NCBI GenBank assembly: GCA_023451735.1
Contig: JAEXYH010000036.1
Coordinates: forward strand, 124,001-188,000
DNA from: Pseudomonadota bacterium
GTDB lineage: Bacteria > Pseudomonadota > Alphaproteobacteria > Rhizobiales > Rhizobiaceae
Reading direction: 5' to 3'
Length of the DNA stretch: 64,000 bases
Both the position numbers and the translations under genes were made by a program. The notes under the pieces are model-generated. The model saw nothing but the letters and a program-made list of their open reading frames with translations, made no database searches and was not told where the DNA came from. Shown here one piece after another: positions 17,569-26,103 of this stretch (the stretch's first letter is position 1; each line of letters begins with the position of its first letter).

Positions 17569-18453
17569 TCAAAAGCTTTCACGGCAGAGATCGACAAAAC
17601 CCCGCACTTTGGGGTCCATGTACCGTGTCGATGCGAAGACGGCGTGGACCGGAACCGGACTGCGGGCCCATTCAGGCAACACGACCGATAACCCGCCTTT
17701 TACGACTTCGGGATCCGCCATATAACGGGGAAGTTGAGCAATCCCGAGGCCGGTTAGTGCCAGGTTCCGGGCACCGAACGTATTGTTAATAGCGCAACGT
17801 GGCGGATGGTCGATTTTTGCGATCTGCTCGCCGTTCAGCAAGGACCAACTGGGTCGTCCCCTTGGAACGTGCATGATAAGGTCGTGCTGCTTTAAATCCT
17901 CAGGCGATCTCACCGCAGCGTGGCTCCGAAGGTATGACGGAGACGCGTAAAGTCCATAACTCAACTCGCCCAGCCTTCTGGCCGAAAGTTCGGAGTTATG
18001 CAAAGGGCCGATCCGAATAGCCACATCGACACCTTCATGGATGATGTCCACAACGCGATTTGTATACTCAGCCTCGACGGTTACCTTGGGCCATTTGTAA
18101 AGAAAGTCGGAAATCCATTGGTCAACGCGCATCGCGCCGAACTCGGCGCCGGCTGAAATCTTCAATCTACCTTTTGGCTCCTGGGCGCGCTGCGCAACCG
18201 CGTATTCGGCCGCCTCGGCGGCCGCTAATATCGATGATGCCCTCTCAAAATAGTCTCGTCCCGCTTCAGTCACGCTGAGATGTCGGGTTGATCGGTTGAG
18301 AAGGCGTACCCCTAACTTCTCTTCCATCCGCTGCACTATGCGGCTTACCCTCGCCTTGTCCGTCTCGAGGCGTTCTGAGGCGGCGGTGAATGACCCCTCT
18401 TTCACGACTGCGACAAAAGCTTGCATTTCAAGGAAATCAATTGTTGTAGCCAT
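17569..18453 (-). CDS. LysR-family transcriptional regulator (2)
   Basis: 294 residues. MATTIDFLEMQAFVAVVKEG then SFTAASERLETDKARVSRIV and RSTRHLSVTEAGRDYFERAS form the HTH; EGVDVAIRIGPLHNSELSAR opens the effector-binding domain. High similarity over its whole length to the regulator at 15456 shows tandem duplication of a LysR-reductase module. A short inverted repeat GCAACA-CAC-TGTTGC at 17513-17527 lies between it and the reductase it probably controls. Confidence 0.9.
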   Translation of the reverse strand: MATTIDFLEMQAFVAVVKEGSFTAASERLETDKARVSRIVQRMEEKLGVRLLNRSTRHLSVTEAGRDYFERASSILAAAEAAEYAVAQRAQEPKGRLKISAGAEFGAMRVDQWISDFLYKWPKVTVEAEYTNRVVDIIHEGVDVAIRIGPLHNSELSARRLGELSYGLYASPSYLRSHAAVRSPEDLKQHDLIMHVPRGRPSWSLLNGEQIAKIDHPPRCAINNTFGARNLALTGLGIAQLPRYMADPEVVKGGLSVVLPEWARSPVPVHAVFASTRYMDPKVRGFVDLCRESF

Positions 18454-18694
18454 GACAACAATCTGTCATCTGCCTGCCGCCATATCAATATGCCTGCAAC
18501 AGTCTCGAGTGAGGTCTATGTCTTTAGGACTATCATGAGTGCCGCGAAATGCGTGCAGACATCCAACATCACAGCCGTGAAGGGCTTCGGTGAGCTCGAC
18601 AAATCCTTCACCGACTACATCCAATCCCGACTTCCGATTTGTTATTTCTTGCACATGCAATGACGAACTCCGCGCTATCATTCGGTGGCGGGCC
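18454..18694. other. Non-coding gap between LysR gene and IS remnant
   Basis: No supported gene. Several short frames exist on both strands without conserved features. It should hold the promoter of the LysR gene starting at 18453. Confidence 0.4.
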
Positions 18695-19095
18695 ATGAGC
18701 ACAAAAGGTCGAGAAGGATTTTACCGTCTAACAGCGCTCGTCTTCTCGGAATATGAGGTGTTGTCATGCACCGCCGGTTCCTGAGCCTGTCGAAGAGGCG
18801 TTCAATGACATTCCAACGTGTGTTTGCGCCACAATCCTGCGGATGGGGCTTCTTTCATGCCTGCGATAATGATGTGACCGCTTTACGCGGGCCTTGCCGA
18901 GGCCATCACGAGGGCTGTGGGTATAACATGCCTTGTCTGAGAGAAGACGCCTTGTGAGGTGAGCGATCTCCAGCAAGGGAATCGCCATTGTCATGCCGGA
19001 GACATTTTCTGGCGTCAGGCCGAAGGCGACCTTTTGGCCGCGATCATCGGCTAGGCGGTGGATTTCGGTTCTTCTTCCGCCGCGTGATGCCAGTC
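18695..19095 (-). pseudogene. IS5-family transposase remnant
   Basis: Read on the minus strand, this gives RTEIHRLADDRGQKVAFGLT then PENVSGMTMAIPLLEIAHL and TRRLLSDKAC, matching the central DDE-transposase region of IS5-type elements. After a frame change it gives TRWNVIERLFDRLRNRRCMT, the conserved C-terminal NxIERxFxRLKxxRR block. Frameshifts and missing ends mark it as dead. I see no intact terminal inverted repeats. It sits between a LysR gene and an SDR gene that may once have been adjacent. Confidence 0.78.
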
Positions 19096-19131
19096 GCCTG
19101 TACCACTCTCATCCGAGCCTTGAACAAACGG

Positions 19132-19899
19132 TCAGAGCCTATATCCACCGCTTGCTTCGATAACTTCTCCAGTGATCCATCGCCCTTCGTCCGACGCAAG
19201 AAACGCCACGATAGCGGCGATGTCTGCGGGCTCGCCGAAGCGTCCAAGTGCGGTGTCATCTTCAATCGCCTTGACGATATCGGCATTCTCACGAACTGCG
19301 GCGTTCATGTCAGTCCGAACCCAACCTGGTGCAACAGCGTTCACTGTGATGCGGCGGGGACCGAGTTCCATAGCGAGCGCGTGAGTGAGGATGTTAATCG
19401 CTGCTTTCGCCATCGAATAGATCGGCACCATGGGCTGTGGGCGCGTTCCAAGAGCCGAAGAGGTGTTGATGACGCGGCCATTATCCGCAAGTCGGCCAAG
19501 CGCCGACTGGATCAAGAAGAACGGCGCACGCGCATGAACCGCGAACATTGCATCCCAGCTTTCAGGAGTGGCATCAGCTAGGCCTCCCCAGCCGGAGTTT
19601 CCAGCGTTGTTCACCAGGATATCGAGGGTTGTGCTACCCCTGCGACCGCTTAGCTCGCGATCGAGCTGCTCGAACAAGGCAGGTATTGCGTGTGCATCTG
19701 AAAGGTCTGCCTGCAGCGAGAAAGCACTGCCGCCGAGCTGCTCGATTGAGGAGATTGCGTCTTCCGCGCCCTGCCGGTTACCATTGTAGGCAATGGCCAC
19801 TGTCGCACCGTCTCGCGCAAGACGCTCAGCAATCTCCCGTCCGATGCCTCGTGATCCGCCCGTGACCAGGGCTGTTTTATTTGCCAGTTGTCTCGACAT
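19132..19899 (-). CDS. SDR-family oxidoreductase (FabG-like)
   Basis: 255 residues. VTGGSRGIGREIAERLARDG cofactor motif, VNNAGNSGWGG, catalytic Ser in VINTSSALG and YSMAKAAINILTHALA (YxxxK), C-terminal WITGEVIEASGGYRL. NADP preference is likely from the first loop (AYNGNRQ). GGAGAG lies just before the ATG. A perfect 19-bp palindrome lies 79 bp upstream, almost the same as the one before the reductase at 15289, suggesting shared control. Confidence 0.88.
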   Translation of the reverse strand: MSRQLANKTALVTGGSRGIGREIAERLARDGATVAIAYNGNRQGAEDAISSIEQLGGSAFSLQADLSDAHAIPALFEQLDRELSGRRGSTTLDILVNNAGNSGWGGLADATPESWDAMFAVHARAPFFLIQSALGRLADNGRVINTSSALGTRPQPMVPIYSMAKAAINILTHALAMELGPRRITVNAVAPGWVRTDMNAAVRENADIVKAIEDDTALGRFGEPADIAAIVAFLASDEGRWITGEVIEASGGYRL

Positions 19900-19977
19900 T
19901 TTGCTCTCCGAGTTGAGTTAGTCAGAGAGACATAATTGGGCTTTCGCCTGCCATGAATACATCAAGATCAGACGGAC

Positions 19978-19996
19978 TGTTGTGCTGAGCACAACA
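19978..19996. promoter_or_regulatory. Perfect 19-bp palindrome, candidate operator
   Basis: TGTTGTGCT-G-AGCACAACA, a perfect inverted repeat with 9-bp arms, lies between the divergent SDR gene (19899) and nadQ (20130). The flanks CTGTTGTG and ACAACAATA recur at 15387-15410. It is a likely binding site for one of the LysR regulators upstream. Confidence 0.5.
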
Positions 19997-20129
19997 ATAA
20001 GCATCACATCTTACGCGAACGAGCTTAGCCGACAGATCGGCGGTTCAGTTGCCTTGAGTTCGCAACACTGTGTAGAGAGAGACAAATGCCCCGCGGTTGT
20101 GCGCGGGTTCCTAATTCGACAAGGCGTAC

Positions 20130-21035
20130 ATGAAACAGGACTTGCCCAATACTGAACTTATCGCCGTCCTTTGCGCCGTAACCGGCAATTTCCCCCGGGT
20201 GATGACCATCCGCGGTGGGGAGGCGTTACCGTCAGGTCCGCTTGAGGTTGGTCATCACAGCCTGCAGTCCGGGCTACATGAATGGATTGAGAGCCAAACT
20301 GGCCATCCGATCGGATATCTTGAACAACTCTATACGTTCGCAGATCGTGGGCGCTCTATACTCGATGGAAGCGAGGCCAGAACCATTTCGATCAGTTATC
20401 TCGGCCTCGTACGCGAACAAGTCGCGCCGGGAGCCGATAGACCTGGCTGGCACGATTGGTACGAATATTTCCCGTGGGAAGATCATCGCGATGGTCGTCC
20501 AGAAAGTCTCACGTCGATTATTCCTCATCTGGAATCTTGGATTGCAGTTGAACCCTCAAGGCGCGAGCAACGTCGGCGCCGTGCGGACTTCGCCTTCGGT
20601 TTAAACGGGATGTCTTGGAATGAAGACCTCACACTGCAACGTTACGAACTGATGTACGAGGCCGGGATCACAGCCCGTTCCGAGTCGGTTGCGGACGCGA
20701 CGACGGGGCGCGCGATGTATGCGGATCACCGGCGTATCCTCGCCACCGGGATTGCTCGTCTGCGTGCCAAAATCAAATATAGACCGGTAGTTTTCGAACT
20801 AATGCCGGAGAACTTCACTCTTCTCCAATTGCAGCGAACGATCGAAGCTCTCGCTGGGCTCACACTTCATAAGCCCAATTTCCGCCGACTGATCGAGCAG
20901 CAGGAACTGCTCGAAGAAACTGGAAACACCACGTCCGAGGCAGGCGGAAGGCCGGCCAAGCTGTTCCGGTACAGACATGCCGTTTTGGAAGAGCGTGCAT
21001 TGTCGGGCTCCAGGCTTCCGATTTCACGCAGTTGA
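20130..21035 (+). CDS. nadQ: NadQ, transcriptional regulator of NAD biosynthesis
   Basis: 301 residues. The N-terminal half (ELIAVLCAVTGNFPRVMTIR, then PLEVGHHSLQSGLHEWIESQ) has a Nudix-like effector fold. The C-terminal part, with LMPENFTLLQLQRTIEALAG and LHKPNFRRLIEQQELLEETG, is a winged helix as in NrtR/NadQ regulators. NadQ represses nadABC in alphaproteobacteria (family knowledge). It lies directly upstream of nadABC and is codirectional with it, with two operator-like palindromes in the gap, which supports the call strongly. Confidence 0.9.
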   Translation: MKQDLPNTELIAVLCAVTGNFPRVMTIRGGEALPSGPLEVGHHSLQSGLHEWIESQTGHPIGYLEQLYTFADRGRSILDGSEARTISISYLGLVREQVAPGADRPGWHDWYEYFPWEDHRDGRPESLTSIIPHLESWIAVEPSRREQRRRRADFAFGLNGMSWNEDLTLQRYELMYEAGITARSESVADATTGRAMYADHRRILATGIARLRAKIKYRPVVFELMPENFTLLQLQRTIEALAGLTLHKPNFRRLIEQQELLEETGNTTSEAGGRPAKLFRYRHAVLEERALSGSRLPISRS

Positions 21036-21058
21036 CATAAACTCGAATCGAGTATAAC
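21032..21058 (+). promoter_or_regulatory. Promoter of nadABC with first NadQ-type operator
   Basis: TTGACA at 21032-21037 is a good -35; TATAAC at 21053-21058 is a possible -10, though the 15-bp spacing is short. An imperfect inverted repeat TAAACTC-N5-GAGTATA (21038-21056) fills the spacer, so a bound repressor would block polymerase. Confidence 0.6.
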
Positions 21059-21071
21059 TCCTTGCACCTAA

Positions 21072-21090
21072 TATACTCTAATTGAGTATA
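21072..21090 (+). promoter_or_regulatory. Second NadQ-type operator
   Basis: TATACTC-TAATT-GAGTATA is a perfect inverted repeat 14 bp before the nadA ATG. It shares half-sites with the imperfect copy at 21038-21056, 34 bp upstream. The tandem arrangement between nadQ and nadA fits NadQ control. Confidence 0.75.
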
Positions 21091-21103
21091 AAGGGAGTTG
21101 CAG

Positions 21104-22075
21104 ATGAATTTGCCGATTTCCATGGCGTCGCTCTATGAGCGCGTTCGCCGAGTCATGCCTGAAGCCGAGTGGTTGTCGCACCAGGAGGATGTCGAAGCAA
21201 TCCTCGACCTAAAGCATCGCCGTAATGCGGTCATCCTCGCGCATAACTACCAGACGCCGGAGATATTTCATGGTGTCGCCGATATCGTCGGCGACAGCCT
21301 GGCACTTGCCCGCAAGGCAATCGATGTCGAGGCCGATGTGATCGTGATGGCTGGTGTGCATTTCATGGCCGAGACCGCTAAACTTCTGAACCCAAATAAG
21401 ACGGTACTGATACCGGATCTAGCGGCCGGCTGCTCGCTAGCGGAATCGATCACACCGGAAGACGTGGCGCTTCTGCGCAAGGCGCATCCTGGCGTACCGG
21501 TCGTCACCTATGTCAACACCTCGGCCGCGGTGAAGGCTGCCTCGGACATCTGCTGCACGTCCGGCAACGCAAGAAAGGTGGTCGAGTCGCTGGGCGTGCC
21601 AAAGGTGCTGATGATCCCGGACGAATATCTTGCGCAGAACGTTGCGCTAGATACAAATGTAGAGATCATCGCCTGGCGTGGCCACTGCGAAGTACATGAA
21701 CTTTTTAACGCCCAGGATGTGCGCGATCTGCGTGAAGCACATCCCGGCGTCACCATTCTTGCCCATCCCGAATGTCCGCCAGAGGTGGTGGCGGAAGCTG
21801 ACTTTGCCGGCTCAACGGCCGTCATGTCGGATTATATCGGCGAGAGGAGACCGGCGCGCGTGGTCCTTCTGACGGAGTGTTCCATGAGCGACAATGTCGC
21901 CGTCGATCATCCCGGCATAGATTTCATCCGCCCCTGCAATCTGTGCCCGCATATGAAGCGCATTACACTTTCCAACATCCGCCAGGCACTGGAGGAAAAC
22001 CGCAATGCAGTGACAATCGACCCGGCGGTGTCTGAAGGTGCTCGGCGTGCCGTGGAAAGGATGCTGGCGGTATGA
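21104..22075 (+). CDS. nadA: Quinolinate synthase A
   Basis: 323 residues. It condenses iminoaspartate with dihydroxyacetone phosphate to quinolinate on a [4Fe-4S] cluster. AVILAHNYQTPEIFHGVADI, ADVIVMAGVHFMAETAKLL, PDLAAGCSLAE, THEC-equivalent HPECPPEV and PCNLCPHM supply the substrate and cluster-ligand motifs. ATG at 21104 follows AGGGAG; the TTG two codons earlier is less likely. It overlaps nadB by ATGA, giving one nadABC operon under NadQ. A decayed partial copy exists at 3055-3209. Confidence 0.95.
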   Translation: MNLPISMASLYERVRRVMPEAEWLSHQEDVEAILDLKHRRNAVILAHNYQTPEIFHGVADIVGDSLALARKAIDVEADVIVMAGVHFMAETAKLLNPNKTVLIPDLAAGCSLAESITPEDVALLRKAHPGVPVVTYVNTSAAVKAASDICCTSGNARKVVESLGVPKVLMIPDEYLAQNVALDTNVEIIAWRGHCEVHELFNAQDVRDLREAHPGVTILAHPECPPEVVAEADFAGSTAVMSDYIGERRPARVVLLTECSMSDNVAVDHPGIDFIRPCNLCPHMKRITLSNIRQALEENRNAVTIDPAVSEGARRAVERMLAV

Positions 22076-23628
22076 GCGAGCATCCTAATCGGTTCTGCGA
22101 CCACGTCGCGGTAGTCGGCGGCGGGCTTGCTGGGCTGGTCACGGCGCTGTCGCTTGCGCCGCAGCCGGTCGTTCTTCTGACGCGTGCGGCATTGGGTGCG
22201 GAAACCTCAAGTGCGTGGGCGCAGGGTGGCATTGCTGCAAGCCTCGGCCAAAACGACAGTGTCGACCTGCATCTGGCCGATACACTGGCAGCCGGTGACG
22301 GCTTGTGCGACACTACAGCCGCAGCCTCGGTGCTCAGTGATGCGCAGGCGGCGATTGCTGGACTCGAACGTTTCGGGGTGCATTTCGACCGGGAACGTGA
22401 TGGCGCCTACATGTTGGGCCTAGAGGCGGCACATTGCCGTCGTCGCATCGTGCATGTCGCAGGCGATGGGTCGGGCGCGGCAATCGTTCGTGCTCTTGTC
22501 AAGCGGGTCCGCCAGACGTCATCGATTACGGTGATGGAGAATGTCGACGTGCGCCGGTTGTGCAAATCGGGCGACGCAGTCTCGGGCCTACTATGCGCAA
22601 CTCCTACCGGCCCGCTCGCCGTTTCCGCGATGCGGATCGTGCTGGCCACAGGCGGACTGGGTGGACTTTATGAAACGAGCACGACGCCGAGCGGGAATTA
22701 CGGGCAGGGCATTATGCTCGCTGCGCGGGCCGGTGCAGAGCTCTCCGACATGGAATTCGTCCAGTTCCACCCGACCGCGCTGGACGACGCTGCCAACCGT
22801 GCCGCCGGGCGACCACTTCCTCTGATTAGCGAGGCAGTGCGCGGCGAAGGCGCCATACTCGTCAACGACAAGCAGGAACGATTTCTGGCAGATGAGCCAA
22901 GCGCCGAACTCGCGCCACGCGATATCGTCGCCAGAGCCATCAGCGCCGAGATCGCCAAGGGTCGCCGGGTGTTCCTCGATGCAAGGGCGGCGCTCGGCCC
23001 GAAATTCTCCAGCCGCTTTCCGGCGATCACCGATTTGTGCCGCGAAGCCGGGATTGATCCGAGCCGGGAGCGCATCCCCGTTCGCCCGGCGGTGCACTAT
23101 CACATGGGCGGAGTGGCCACCGATCTGCAGGGGCGCAGCACCGTCGAAGGGCTCTGGGTTGTCGGCGAGGCGGCGTCGACCGGTCTGCACGGTGCCAACC
23201 GCCTTGCCAGCAATTCGCTTCTCGAAGCCACGGTTTTGGGCATGCGTGCGGCCCGCGACATTCTGGCAACGAACATTGCGACAATCAGTACGGGCGATAC
23301 GACCGATATTCCGGTGCCGGCGGATCTCTCGGCCGTACGCCTCATCGTCTCGCGCAGCCTCGGCGTACTGCGCAGTGCTCCGGCAATCAATCGCGCTGTT
23401 ATCAGCCTGTTGTCACTAACCGAAAAAGAAGGGTCTGCGGCCGATCCAGCTCTGGTGGCGCTCTCCATCGCCGTCTTCGCGTCATTGCGTCAGGAGTCAC
23501 GCGGCGCTCATGCCCGCACGGATTATCCGATGCGGCTTGCGGATGCCCGGCGGCGACGCATGACGCTAACATCGGTTCTCGACGCCGCGCGCGAGATCGA
23601 GCTGCAAACCTTTGCAGACAGTGCTTGA
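22072..23628 (+). CDS. nadB: L-aspartate oxidase
   Basis: 518 residues. FAD motif VAVVGGGLAGLVTALSL near residue 10, SSAWAQGGIAASLG, MEFVQFHPTAL, HYHMGGVATDL and GLHGANRLASNSLLEA are the succinate-dehydrogenase-flavoprotein-type motifs of L-aspartate oxidase. It makes iminoaspartate for NadA. It is translationally coupled to nadA. Normal length and all key motifs intact. Confidence 0.95.
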   Translation: MSEHPNRFCDHVAVVGGGLAGLVTALSLAPQPVVLLTRAALGAETSSAWAQGGIAASLGQNDSVDLHLADTLAAGDGLCDTTAAASVLSDAQAAIAGLERFGVHFDRERDGAYMLGLEAAHCRRRIVHVAGDGSGAAIVRALVKRVRQTSSITVMENVDVRRLCKSGDAVSGLLCATPTGPLAVSAMRIVLATGGLGGLYETSTTPSGNYGQGIMLAARAGAELSDMEFVQFHPTALDDAANRAAGRPLPLISEAVRGEGAILVNDKQERFLADEPSAELAPRDIVARAISAEIAKGRRVFLDARAALGPKFSSRFPAITDLCREAGIDPSRERIPVRPAVHYHMGGVATDLQGRSTVEGLWVVGEAASTGLHGANRLASNSLLEATVLGMRAARDILATNIATISTGDTTDIPVPADLSAVRLIVSRSLGVLRSAPAINRAVISLLSLTEKEGSAADPALVALSIAVFASLRQESRGAHARTDYPMRLADARRRRMTLTSVLDAAREIELQTFADSA

Positions 23629-23640
23629 AAAGTGAAAGAC

Positions 23641-24522
23641 ATGATGATTGCTTCTCTTCCCCGGATCGTTATCGAGCCCACCGTGCGCAATGCATTGCTG
23701 GAAGACCTCGGCCTTGCCGGCGACATAACCTCGGCGGCCGTCATCCCGGCCGGGCATCGATCCCGGTTGGCACTGGTCAGCCGCAAGCATGGCGTCATTG
23801 CCGGCCTCGATGCCGCTGAGCTCGCCTTCCAGCTCACGGACCCCGCGGTTTCGATGGTTCGCCATATCCCGGATGGCTCGGCTGCAGCGCCCGGGGAAAC
23901 CATCGCAACGATCGAGGGACCGTCGCGCGCGCTGCTGACCGGCGAGCGCACTGCGCTGAATTTTCTCGGGCATTTATCCGGTATCGCCACCGTGACATGC
24001 GGTATCGTCAATGCGATCGCCGGCACGAATGCGGTGGTCGTCTGCACCCGAAAAACAACACCGGGCCTGCGAGCGCTGGAAAAATACGCGGTGCGCGCCG
24101 GCGGTGGCATGAACCATCGTTTTGCACTGCATGATGCGGTTCTGATCAAGGATAACCATGTCGCGATCGCAGGCGGGGTGGCCGAGGCGGTTCGCCGTGC
24201 CAAGGCAGGCGTCGGCCACATGGTCAAGATCGAGGTAGAAATAGATACGCTCGATCAATTGCGGGAAGCACTGGAGATCGGTGTCGATGCTGTGCTGCTC
24301 GACAATATGACGCCGCAGCAACTGCGCCAGGCGGTCGACCTCGTTGCCGGGCAGGCAATCACCGAGGCGTCTGGTAATATCGATCCGACAACGGCAGCCG
24401 AAATCGCGGCCTCCGGTGTTGATCTCATTTCGGTGGGCTGGATCACGCACAGCGCCCAGACACTCGATATCGGGCTGGATTATCACCATTCGTATCGCGA
24501 TACATGCGCTCAAAAAGTCTAG
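23641..24522 (+). CDS. nadC: Nicotinate-nucleotide pyrophosphorylase (quinolinate phosphoribosyltransferase)
   Basis: About 293 residues. LLEDLGLAGDITSAAVIPAG, ALNFLGHLSGIAT, CTRKTTPGLRALEKYAVRAG, LIKDNHVAIAGG, KIEVEIDTLDQL and DAVLLDNMTP are the type II phosphoribosyltransferase motifs of NadC. It converts quinolinate and PRPP to nicotinate mononucleotide. It follows nadB by about a dozen bases; a GTG at 23632 or ATG at 23644 are alternative starts. Last gene of the operon. Confidence 0.95.
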   Translation: MMIASLPRIVIEPTVRNALLEDLGLAGDITSAAVIPAGHRSRLALVSRKHGVIAGLDAAELAFQLTDPAVSMVRHIPDGSAAAPGETIATIEGPSRALLTGERTALNFLGHLSGIATVTCGIVNAIAGTNAVVVCTRKTTPGLRALEKYAVRAGGGMNHRFALHDAVLIKDNHVAIAGGVAEAVRRAKAGVGHMVKIEVEIDTLDQLREALEIGVDAVLLDNMTPQQLRQAVDLVAGQAITEASGNIDPTTAAEIAASGVDLISVGWITHSAQTLDIGLDYHHSYRDTCAQKV

Positions 24523-24909
24523 GCGCTGCGACCATATTCGGTTGGCTTACCTTCCAGCTTCGGCGGCTTTGCCCTGCTCCCACAGCATTGGGTCAAATGC
24601 CGATACGGGCACGCGTGACGCATTGGCGGCCGCTTGCCGAAAAATCACTTGGAAGCCGTCCAAGAGCGTGAGAACGAAGAGACTACCCCCGAAATGACTG
24701 CTGACTATCACCCAACGGCGACCTGCCGAACCTGCCGAGAACGCACAGTTTACCAAAACCATCAGATGAGACATTCGGCTAAGTTTGCCGATCGAAATAA
24801 ACGTGCAAACTCAGCGCTGGAAATTTCACTAGCCCGTCGGAGTACGACGCTCACGGCTAGCGAAGCGCCACCTTCGCGGACAACAAACTAGGAGTTCGAT
24901 TCGCGCGTC
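24523..24909. other. Gap after nadC with no confident gene
   Basis: Frames of 75 codons (24547-24774, minus) and 85 codons (24634-24891, plus) overlap each other; neither has a recognised motif or convincing ribosome site. I see no clear terminator hairpin after nadC. Confidence 0.4.
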
Positions 24910-25581
24910 TCATTCGATAAGAGGAACGCCTGATTCCTCAGAGAACTCTTTGTCGTTGGTATGAAGAGGGAGACCGCGCTTGATAGCTAACTGCAGCGCA
25001 GTGCGGTCTCCGTGCACGTGTGCTCGCTCACGGTTTTTGTTGTTATAAGCGTGGCCTTCTTTGGTTAGAGAAAAGCCGGTCAGAACAATCTTCTTCACAC
25101 CTGCTGAGGCACATAGGAAGGCGGCCGCAACTCCATTGCTCGGTTTTTGAGTATTGTCTTTAACCTGGATCCCGGTCGCGTCACGTATCCAGTGCAAACG
25201 TTCATCGGTCGACAAAAAAACTACTCGCTCATAGCTATAGCCGAGCCGAAAAAGCTTCAGCCTTTGGTTATCGATGAACTTTCCACGGTCAAACAAAATA
25301 AGCGTTTTGGTTTTGCGTCCGCGCAAGACCTCTTTGGCTTCCCTATTGGTCGGCTTGTTACGCAACGTAGAGGTTCCAAAAAGGGTAAAGTCGGGCGTTA
25401 CCAGCTCATCTTTCAAGGCGACCTGAGAAGCGTTTATGGTTAGAAGCGACCAGGTTTTATCGAAGCCTGTCGGAAGCAGAGACCCCGGGGCCGAGCCCAG
25501 GACTAAAGTCTTTTCCTTGAATTCCAAAGGATCCCGTGATCGCTTCATAAAGAAACTTTTTAGTGACGAAATGAACGACAT
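24910..25581 (-). CDS. Glycosyltransferase-like protein, low-GC
   Basis: 223 residues from ATG 25581. After a short basic N-terminus comes KTLVLGSAPGSLLPTGFDKT, a nucleotide-sugar-type GSAP loop. A C-terminal half follows with KPSNGVAAAFLCASAGVKKI and VLTGFSLTKEGHAYNNK, then HGDRTALQLAIKRGLPLHT. The SNGV...GFS...H layout is like sialyltransferase-type glycosyltransferases, but I cannot place it firmly. The region is visibly richer in A and T than its neighbours, suggesting acquisition by transfer, perhaps with a surface-polysaccharide role. Confidence 0.55.
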   Translation of the reverse strand: MSFISSLKSFFMKRSRDPLEFKEKTLVLGSAPGSLLPTGFDKTWSLLTINASQVALKDELVTPDFTLFGTSTLRNKPTNREAKEVLRGRKTKTLILFDRGKFIDNQRLKLFRLGYSYERVVFLSTDERLHWIRDATGIQVKDNTQKPSNGVAAAFLCASAGVKKIVLTGFSLTKEGHAYNNKNRERAHVHGDRTALQLAIKRGLPLHTNDKEFSEESGVPLIE

Positions 25582-25596
25582 GTTAGCCCTCAGCAA

Positions 25597-26103
25597 TAAT
25601 AGCGACTTATTATTTCAATGAGCGTGGCCGGGCAATTGGATAAATACTTGGTACGGTAGTGTTACTTTGCTACACCAAATTCTGCGCGCCTCCCGACAGG
25701 ATAGGTGAGACGATGCGCGACCCAAGAAATCTTGGGCAGCACCTGTTGTAACATCAAAGTGGCCGCCATTACGTCGACTGCTGAACTCTTCATCGAGAGT
25801 TTCGCATCATTTCCCGGCCGTACCTCTCTAAACCTTTGAGTTGGGGCCAAAACCAAGCGGCCGCTGTGGGGTCACGAGCGGCCGCCTAGACCCGCACAGG
25901 ATACCGGATCCGGCCAAGAACGGGAAAGTGTGGTATTGAGTTCCGACACTGGAAGTATGTGCTCCACCAGACACCGGGAACTAACTTGCTTAGGGCAGTT
26001 CAAGCGAAGCGTGGCACGTCGAAGTGGGCATAGGGCGGAACTATAGGTCATTTCAGGCCAGCGCTTGCTTGTCGCTGCGGCGCTGGCCGTGGATGCAAGC
26101 TGA
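25597..26103. other. Non-coding gap between glycosyltransferase-like gene and GST
   Basis: No supported gene. It contains two GCGGCCGC octamers about 20 bp apart (near 25858-25887) that could pair as a hairpin, but without a T-run. The promoter of the gene at 25581 is expected near 25600-25660. Confidence 0.4.

Noticed and set aside
21036..21103. Riboswitch before nadA
   Set aside because: The gap is too short and is filled by promoter and operator palindromes.
22591..23468. Long minus-strand frames over nadB and nadC
   Set aside because: They are complements of well-supported genes and contain no recognisable domain.
25858..25887. Paired GCGGCCGC sequences as a terminator
   Set aside because: Each octamer is itself a palindrome and no T-run follows; probably chance in GC-rich DNA.
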